Of a stretch of DNA of 15,647 nt, positions 1 through 9,000 are shown piece by piece. The notes below the pieces were generated by a model. It saw only the letters and a list, made by a program, of their open reading frames with translations, had not been told where the DNA came from and did not search any database. This DNA comes from CAVYPR01 sp052145775 (GTDB taxonomy: Bacteria; Actinomycetota; Acidimicrobiia; Acidimicrobiales; RAAP-2). The stretch spans positions 1 to 15,647 of the forward strand of contig JBKQNY010000188.1 of NCBI GenBank assembly GCA_052145775.1, written 5' to 3'. A program made the position numbers and the translations under genes. Numbering within the stretch: position 1 is the first letter of the stretch; the number at the start of each line of letters is the position of its first letter.

Positions 1-3000
1 GGGGCGAAGCTCACAGGCGCCACGTCGGTCAAGTTCGGCACAACCCCAGCTGCCAGCTTCGTGGTGGAGAGCCCAACCACCATCGAGGCCACGTCACCGG
101 CTCACGTGGCCGGAACAGTCGCGGTCACGGTGACCACGTCCAACGGGACGTCGACAACCTTCGCCGACACGACACGTTTCACCTTCGCCGCCCCGTGGAC
201 ACTCCTGGTGAGAGCGTTCCAGACGTCGGGGACCGTCACGCTCACATCGACAATCACCGCCCCGACAAACCAATCCCTTGCCGTCCAGCCCGATATGACA
301 GTCACGCTGAACCTGAACGGTCACACCCTTGAGATCCCCAACCCCGACGTCAATCCCGGCATTTGGGTTGGGGGAGCCCTGACCATCGAAACAACGGCGG
401 GCGGCACCGGGTTGCTGGTAGCCGACGGCACCACATACGCCGCGGGGATTGGCTGTGGCTACACATGTTCCGTGGGCACGATCACGATCCGTGGCGGCAA
501 GATCATTGCCCGCGGTGGGTATGACGGCGCGGGGATCGGCGGCGGCAACCTCATTCCCAATGGAAAGGTCACAATCAGTGGCGGCACAGTGACCGCCACC
601 GGCGGCGAATACGGCGCGGGGATCGGCGGCGGCCGCGGTGGTTCTGGGGGGACGGTCACGATCAACGGCGGCACCGTGACCGCCAACGGCGGCCCCGGCG
701 GCACAGTCACAGGCACATTCAAGACAGGCGCCGCGGGGATCGGCGGTGGCACGTACGGTTCCGGGGGAACGGACACCATCACGGGTGGCACCGTGACCGC
801 CACCGGCGGCACAGGCGGGTCAGGCATCGGCGGCGGCGGCGGCACGGGTGGATCCGGGGGGACGGTCGCGATCAGCGGCGGCACGGTGACAGCCCACGGC
901 GGCGTGATCGGCGCGGGGATCGGGGGCTTCACATCCGGGGGGACGGTCACCATTAGTCACGGCGCCACGGTGACCGCCACCGCCGGCAGCAATGCGTCCG
1001 CGGTCGGCTCGGCTCAGGCCGAGGGCTCGTTCGGTTCGTTGACAAACGACGGGTCGCTAACCCTGAAGGGCAATGAGACGATCCCTTCAGGGGCTTCGGC
1101 CACCAACACGACAACCGGTAGCAACCCCACCGGGATCCTCGGCGCGACAGCCGGCGTGATCCACCTCGACACGGAATTGCACGGTGGCGGCACACTCGTC
1201 AATCAAGGAACCATCCTGCTCGGCCCAGGCGGGTCCGTCACAGGCGTCAACGTCACCGACCACGACTACGTGATCACCTACACAGTGGGCGGAACCTCGA
1301 TCACCAAGCCGGCGTCCCAGATCGTGTACGCGGCAACCTTCAACCTAGGCGGCGTGACGCTGCCCTCCGTGTCGCCCAACGGGTGGTCCACCTTGGGCGC
1401 GCAGCCGGTGACCAACATCACCGATCTCGCCACCCTCTTCGGTGAGCGAGCAGGGGCCACCTCCGTCACCTTGTACCCCACGTCACCTCCGGCTCCGCCA
1501 ACCATCACCTCATTCACACCGCCCAGCGCTTCGAGCCTGGGTGGCACATACGTGACCATCAGAGGGACGCACCTCACAGACGCCGAGTTGGTCGAGTTCG
1601 GATCGACCTACGTCACATTCCATTGGACTACTCCCACAGCCATAGTTGCCACAGCGCCGCCTCACGCGGCCGGCTTGGTCACCGTCTCGGTGACCACCCC
1701 GGGAGGGACGGCCACCAAGGGAGGTTTCCGGTTCACCACAGGCGCGTGCCCCCCTCACTACTCGGGCGCCTACAACGGCACAGTCACAGGTCCCTCCGGT
1801 CGCTTCAGCGACCACGGCACAATCTCCTACTCCTCGGTAACCGGCGCGACCACCTTCTCGGGGCACCTCACAGTCACGGGCACCGGGACAGTGGCGATAA
1901 GCGGCAGCGAGTCCTGTGCGGGGGTCACGTTCGGGACATCGAGCGTGAGCGCGACGTTCAGCGGCACAAGCACACCGAACGGATTCTTGATTGGGGGCAC
2001 CTGGCACAGCTCATCGCTGAACGAGAGCGGCACCTTTGCGCTCCGGCTCGCCACACCCAAGCCGGTGATCACAAGCATCACATCCCTGACAGAAACAGGC
2101 ACAGGCTCCAGCCAACCGGTCGTGCAGATCATCGGTTCGAAGCTGTACGCCACCACCTCGGTCAAGTTCGGCACAACACCAGCCGCCAGTTACTCGGTGA
2201 CAAGCCCGACAGCGCTCACGGTGACCGCACCGCACCGGGAGCAGGGCCGGACCAGGGTCACGGTGACCACGCCCGGCGGATCGACCACGTACTTCTGGAC
2301 AGCACCCGAACCCACCGCCAGGGTGACGCTGTCGGCCACGTCGCCGACAGTCGACTCGGTGAGCTCGGTGCCCGAGGCCTCCATCCCCTCCACAGCCATC
2401 ACGACCACATCGACATCGACAGAGGGGTCGGTCCAGGGCGCCAGCGTCACGGCCTCGGCGGCCGCTCTGCGCACGTACCCCCTGCGGACGGGGGCGCTGC
2501 GCACGTACCCCCTGCGGACGGGAGGACTCGGGTCGGCCGCCTTGCGCACCTACCCGGCGGCCGAGAAGGCGCTCTCGGACATCCTGCTGTCGGACCTGCC
2601 GATCTACTACCCGGCCGGGTGCTCGGGGACAACCTGCACGGGCTGGGCTGGCGTGCTGGCCGGGACGCCCTACGTCACAGACCCCCTCGACACGGTCACG
2701 CTGACCGACGTGCTGTCCAACCCCACAGCACTGGCGCGGTTCAACTCCGTCCCCCTGGGTGACCTCGACGTCTCCAGCAGCTCGCTCGGTTCCCTGCCCC
2801 TGATCTCGCTGGCGTTGGCCGGCCTCCCGCTGACCTCGATCACGCCCACAGGATCGACAGGAAGCGCCACCGGCAACCTGAAGGCATGGTGCGCCCAGCT
2901 GAAGTCCGCCGGCTTCACATGCCACTCCGATTTCGGGGTCACACAGACAAAGCCATCGACGGCGCAGCACCTCGACCTGCTCGCCCTTGGCCTCTCCGGG

Positions 3001-6000
3001 GTGCCCGTCGACACGTATGCGCTGCGCACGTACCCGTTGCGGACCGGAGGGCTCGAATCGACGCCGTTGCGGACGGGAGCATTGCGCACGTACCCGTTGC
3101 GGACGGGAGCCCTGCGCACGTACGCGCTGCGGACCTACAAGTTGCAGACATCTCCGCTGAGCCTGATCCCGGTCAAGGCCCTCACACACCCGCAGACAGT
3201 CGTCAACTGCACGCTCATCGCCTGCGACTCCACATCGGCCGCCACGCTCCTCGACGCCTTGAACGCCGGGGCGATCCTGCCCACCGCCACCCTCGAGCAG
3301 CTGGACACCCTCACAGCCACCGCCCTGGGATCGGTCAAGCTCTCCTCGCTTCCCCTGTCCACGGACGCGCTGGGCAAGGTGCTCCTCTACGCGCTCGACA
3401 TGACAACAAACCCCCTGGCGTCGCTCAAGCTGCGCACACTGCACATCACAGCGAGCCCGCTCGGCGCCATCCCGGTGCGGGCCCTCGCCACAGCAAAAGA
3501 AGTGGTCACATGCACACGGGTCGCCTGCACATCGACATCGACAACGCTGACCAACGCCGAGGCTGACGGGGCGCTCAAGGCCACAGCCACCCTGAGCCAG
3601 CTCGAGAACCTCAACCCCACCGTCCTCAGCAAGCACCACCTGAGCTCTATCGACCTCGCCGAGAGCCCCCTCGGCTCCATCCCGGTCCATGCAATGCAGT
3701 CCACCGCCACAGGCATCAACTGCACAAAGGTCGACTGCAAGACAACAGCGTCGACAACGCTCGCCACCGCCCAGGCCAACGGCGCCATCAACGCCACAGC
3801 CACACTGGCGGACCTCGGGCCGTTCTTCGCCACCTCGCTTGGCCAGCTCGGCTCCTACGGGACAGCCACCCTGGCCAACCTCGGGACCTTCCTCGGGATG
3901 ACGCTCGGCCAGCTGCTGGTCGGCATCAATCCCACAACACCGAGCCAGCCGCCCCTCACCCTGAACGACCTGGTGGCCGGTTTGCTGCCCCCCACCTCCT
4001 TCCCCTGGCAGAATGTGAAGCTCACAAAGGTCCCGCTCTCGGCGCACGCCTCGACCGGAGGCACCGACACCCTCGCGGCCACTATCACAGTGCGCGGTCC
4101 CACAGGCTACGAGAGCTCGACACAGGCGGTGACCGTCTCCTTCACACTGCCGCCGGGCTTCACCTACGTGGCGGGCAGCGCGCTCGCCACAGGCCCAATC
4201 GCCACAGGCGGGACGCCGATCACGCCCTCGTCGGTGACTTCGAGCTCGGTCACGTTCGGCGGCGGCGGTAGCTATCGGGACACATACGCGCGCACCATCC
4301 AGTTCAAGGTGGCGGCGGGAACCGGGCTCGGGCTAGCCCAGGCCAGAGCCACCGTCTCGATCACAACACTCGTCACATCGTCGAACACCTCGACGGCCAC
4401 AATGGACGTGGTCGACGGACAGGCACCCGGGTACCACTCGCCCACGAGCCCCGCCCAACTGACAACCGGCGACCTGAACCTCGGGTACATCACGCCGACG
4501 AGCAACGTGGACTACTGGTCGGTCAAGGTCACACAGGGCGACGAGCTGTCCCTGGAGCTGTCCAACCTGCCGGACGACGACGACCTGACCCTCTTCTCCA
4601 GGACCCCCCAGCAACTCCAGGGCACACCGACCCACAAGGCCACAGGGACCAACGACGCCACAGCCACCCTGACAGGGGTGACGCACCAGCAGACGACCGG
4701 GACCCAGGGCATCCCGCTGACGCCGCCGTCCGGCTACCAGCTGTACGCGTACAGCGACAACCGGGGCACCACTTCGGAGAACATCCAGACGGCCCCGCTC
4801 CCCGCCGGCACATACCTGGTCCAGGTCTCCGGGTACAACGGCGATTCGAGCACCGAGCCGTACCTGCTGCGGGCCACCGAGGTGTCCTCGGGCAACACGA
4901 CGACGTGCCCGGGCATCACCTACCCGAACCCGACGCCCGCGCCGCCGGCGGCGGCGGCGATCCCGTCGAACGCCAACACCCTCTTCCTGGTGAACACCCA
5001 GCGGCTCACCGCCGCCTACGGCTCAGGCGCCGAGGCCACGGTCATGACAGACCTCTCCCAGGTGGCCACCGACTCGAAGGCGGGGGTGGTCGGCGCCGTC
5101 GTGCCGGTGGACTCCTACGCCACAGTCGAGTCGGCGTACTCGAACTGGAACGTCGACCCCTGCACAGTTGCGTCGGCCAACGACGTGGTGTCGGCCATCT
5201 CGAAGGTGATCGACACAATCCGCAGCTCGCACCCGTCCATCACGAGCGTGGTGATCGTGGGCGCAGACGACCAGATCCCCTTCGCTCGGATCGCCGACGG
5301 CTCGACCCAGTCCAATGAGCGGGACTACGCGGCCTCCACCTTCCCCGGCGAGCAGAACGTGTTGGCCGACACGCTGGGCCAGGGCTACTACCTGAGCGAC
5401 GACCCCTTCACCGCCACACAGCCGCTGGCCGTCGGCAGCGCCACGCTCTACACGCCGCAGGTCGCGGTGGGACGTCTGGTTGAGACGCCCGCGCAGATCG
5501 AAGAGTCCCTGAATCGGTTCGTGACATCCAAGGGAGTACTCGACGCCTCGGCCGCCCTCTCCACCGGCTACACATTCCTGACCCAGGGGGCCAAGGCGGC
5601 GGCCGTCAATCTGGCCAAGGTTTCCGGGCGCAAGGTGGCCCAACTGATCAACACAACATGGACGCGTACAGACCTCAACCAGGCCCTGACCTCCACACCG
5701 GCGCCGGGGCTGGACTCGATCAACTCCCACTTCGACTTCGGGAGAGCCCTCCCGGCCATCGGCAACAAGACCAAGACACAGACATCGAAGAACCTCTTCA
5801 CGACCACAACAGTGACCAAGGCTCCAACCGGCACCTACACCGGGCGCCTGCTGTTCTCCATGGGGTGCCACTCGGGCCTGGAGATCGACGGGCCCGAGCT
5901 CGCCGCCAGCGGGTTCAAGACACCCGTCGCCGACTGGGCGAAGACCTTCGCCAGCGTGGGCGCCCTTTGGGTGGGCAACACCGGCTACGGCTACGGCGAC

Positions 6001-9000
6001 ACATCGACCATTGCCTACTCGGCCAAGCTCATGGCGGAATTCGCCGACAACCTCGACGGCACCATGAGCGTGGGCGCGGCCTTCGTCAACGCCAAGCAGA
6101 GCTACAACGCCGGCGACGCCGTGCTCAGCCCCTACGACCTCAAGTCGCTCATGGAGTCCACCTTCTACGGACTCCCCATGTACCACCTGAACGACGCCCC
6201 GGCGCCGGCCGCCGCCCCGGCCGCCGCCGTGACACCCCCCGCCACCCACACCGACTCGGCCACCGGGCTCACGGCGTCGACCATCACATTCAACCTGCAA
6301 GTGGGGACAACGGTCGGCAAGCTCGGCAAGAAGACAGCCACAGGCGGCACCTACTACCAGGTGAACGGCACAAACCCCTACGACGCCTCGACCCAGACAA
6401 CCGAGTACCGCCCGATCGAGCCGTTGGCCAAGGTCGAGGTCACCCAGCCCACACCCAACAAGCCGACGACACTGGGCAAGGTGGCGCACGGTGCGCTCAT
6501 CACCTCGCTGTCGTCGACCGACATCGGCAGTTTCAAGCCGACCATCTCCAACCCCAGTATCGACTCGGCCACACACACCGCCGCGCCAGGTCCGGTCCTC
6601 GACCCGTTCCCCTCGCAGCTCCAGCGGATCGCCACATTCACGACGCTCGGCACAGCCGGCGTCACCAAGCGCCAGGAGCTGGACCTCGTCGCCGGGCAGT
6701 TCATCCCTGACGGCACGTCGGACGGCAAGGGGACCCAGCGCCTCTTCAACTCGGCCAAGGCGACAGTGCTCTACACCAGCCCGTCCAGCCCGTTGAACTC
6801 GGACTTCACACTGCCCACAATCAAGACCGTGTCGGCCACGGTGACCGGCCCCCACACCACCTTCTTGGTCCAGACCAGCGACCCCAAGACCACAGTGAAG
6901 GAAGTCACCGTCCTCTACACCGACGCCGCCAGCCCCGGCTCCTGGATCCCGCTCACGCTCACCTCCGCCAACGGCCACACATGGTCCGGCAGCGGCGCAG
7001 CCACCGCCAGCGGCCAGATCGACTACTTCGTCCAGGTGGTCGACGGTGCCGGCAACGTCGCCGTGGCGTCGAACAAAGCCTCCAACTTCCCCGCGGCCGA
7101 GGTGCCCGAGATGGTGACGGTCAACGTCTCGGGTTCCCAGACCTACGGCAGCCACAGCGCGACGCTCACCTACACCACGACACCACCCGACGTGGCGGTC
7201 ACAGGGACGCTGCGCTGCACCAAGGTGTCCACAGGGGCGACAATCTCGCCGACCCTCAAGGCCCAGGCCTACACCGTTGACGGCACAAGCTGCTCGGGCC
7301 TTTCGACGACGGCCAACTACAGCCTCTCCTACGTCGGGGTATCCGGGGGCTTCTCGGTCTCCAAGTCCCACCTCACGGTCACGGCCACGTCGACCACACG
7401 GCCCTATGGCGCCGGCAATCCGGCGTTCAGCTACAAAGTGAGCGGCTTCGCCAACACAGAGACCACATCGGTCGTGAGCGGGTCAGCCAGCTGCACCACC
7501 ACAGCCACGACAAAGAGCGCCGTCGGGACGTACCCGATCATGTGCAGGACAGGATCTCTGTCCGCGGCCAACTACACGTTCACCTTCGTCAAGGGGACAC
7601 TGACGGTGACCCCGGTCACCCTGACCGTGACGGCCAAGTCCACCACCAAGCTCTACGGCGCCTCGCTGCCGACTTTCACCGACACAGTGACCGGGTTCGT
7701 GGCCGGTGACCATGCGACAGTGGTGACCGGAACCGCCAGCTGCACCACCCTGGCCAGCTCCTCTAGCCCCGTGGGCACATACAAGATCAACTGCACCAAG
7801 GGGTCGCTCTCGGCGCACAACTACACCTTCACCTTCATTTCCGGCACACTGAAGGTCACCCCGGCCACCCTCACGGTGACGGCCAAGTCCACCTCCCGGC
7901 TCTACAACACCGCCAACCCGACATTCGGGTACACAGTGACCGGGTTCGTGGCCGGCGACCACTCGACAGTGGTGAGCGGCAAGGCCAGCTGCGCGACCAC
8001 AGCCACCAAGACAAGCCCCGCAGGCACATACCCGATCACCTGCACCAAGGGCACGCTGGCCGCTTCCAACTACACCTTCACCTTCAAACCGGGAAATCTG
8101 GCGATCACCCTGGCGCCGCCGACAATCACCTCCGTGGCGCGGACAAGCGGCCCGGTGTCCGGTGGCAGCCAGGTGACCATCACGGGCACCCACTTCACCA
8201 CAGTGGTGAACGTCAAGTTCGGCACAACGGCGGCCCCGGCGTTCACAGTCAAGTCGTCCACCCAGCTCGTGGCCACCGCCCCCGCCCATGCGGCCGGCAC
8301 AGTGCGGATCTCGGTGACGACGACCAGCGGGACGACGCCGGCCACCAGCGCGGACATCTACAAGTACGTCTACCCGGTGCCGGCCGTGGCCGGGGTCTCG
8401 CCGGCCAGCGGCCCGGCGGCCGGTGGCACGTCGTTGACGGTGAGCGGCAGCGGGCTCTCCGGAGCCACGACGGTCTACTTCGGCACAACCAAGGTGACGA
8501 CGACAGTCTCGGTCAACGCCGGGGGGACCCAGCTCAGCGTGAAGAGCCCACCGGGCACCTCGGGAGCCTCGGTCAACGTGCAGGTGGTGACCCCAGGGGG
8601 TGAGAGCCCGGCGGTGACGGCCGACCTGTTCACCTACGGCCCGATCCTTACCGCCATCTCGCCCACAAGCGGCCCGGTGACCGGCGGCACCAAAGTGACC
8701 GTCACCGGGGCCGGGTTCTCGACAGTGCACACCGTCAAGTTCGGCACAACGACAGCCCAGTCCTTCACCGTCACGTCGCGCACCCAGCTCGTGGCCACCG
8801 CCCCGGCCCATGCCGCCGACACAGCGAAGATCACGGTGACCACGCCCGACGGGACGACGCCGGCCACCAGCGCCAGCAACTACAAGTTCACCAACCCGGT
8901 ACCGACGGTGACGGCCATCTCACCGGCCAGCGGCCCGCCGACCGGGGGCACTGCGGTCACGGTGAGTGGCAGCGCATTCACCGGGGCCACGGCGGTGTAC

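Noticed and set aside
61..63. GTG at 61 as the start of the giant gene
   Set aside because: The same frame is open to base 1 and encodes the first half of an IPT/TIG domain (VKFGTTPAAS) in phase with what follows, so the GTG is an internal Val.
475..1017. CRISPR-like or satellite repeat array
   Set aside because: The repeats are in-frame coding units with synonymous variation and irregular spacing; there are no conserved repeat-spacer units.
2461..3900. Leucine-rich repeat (LRR) domain
   Set aside because: Leucines recur every 5 residues, not in the 20-29 residue LxxLxLxxN pattern, so a pentapeptide-type solenoid fits better.
5023..7371. 782-codon open frame on the minus strand, and similar ones at 2011-4047 and 11889-13709
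   Set aside because: They lie fully opposite strongly supported genes, have Arg/Gly/Cys-rich composition typical of antisense frames in GC-rich DNA, and show no recognisable domain.
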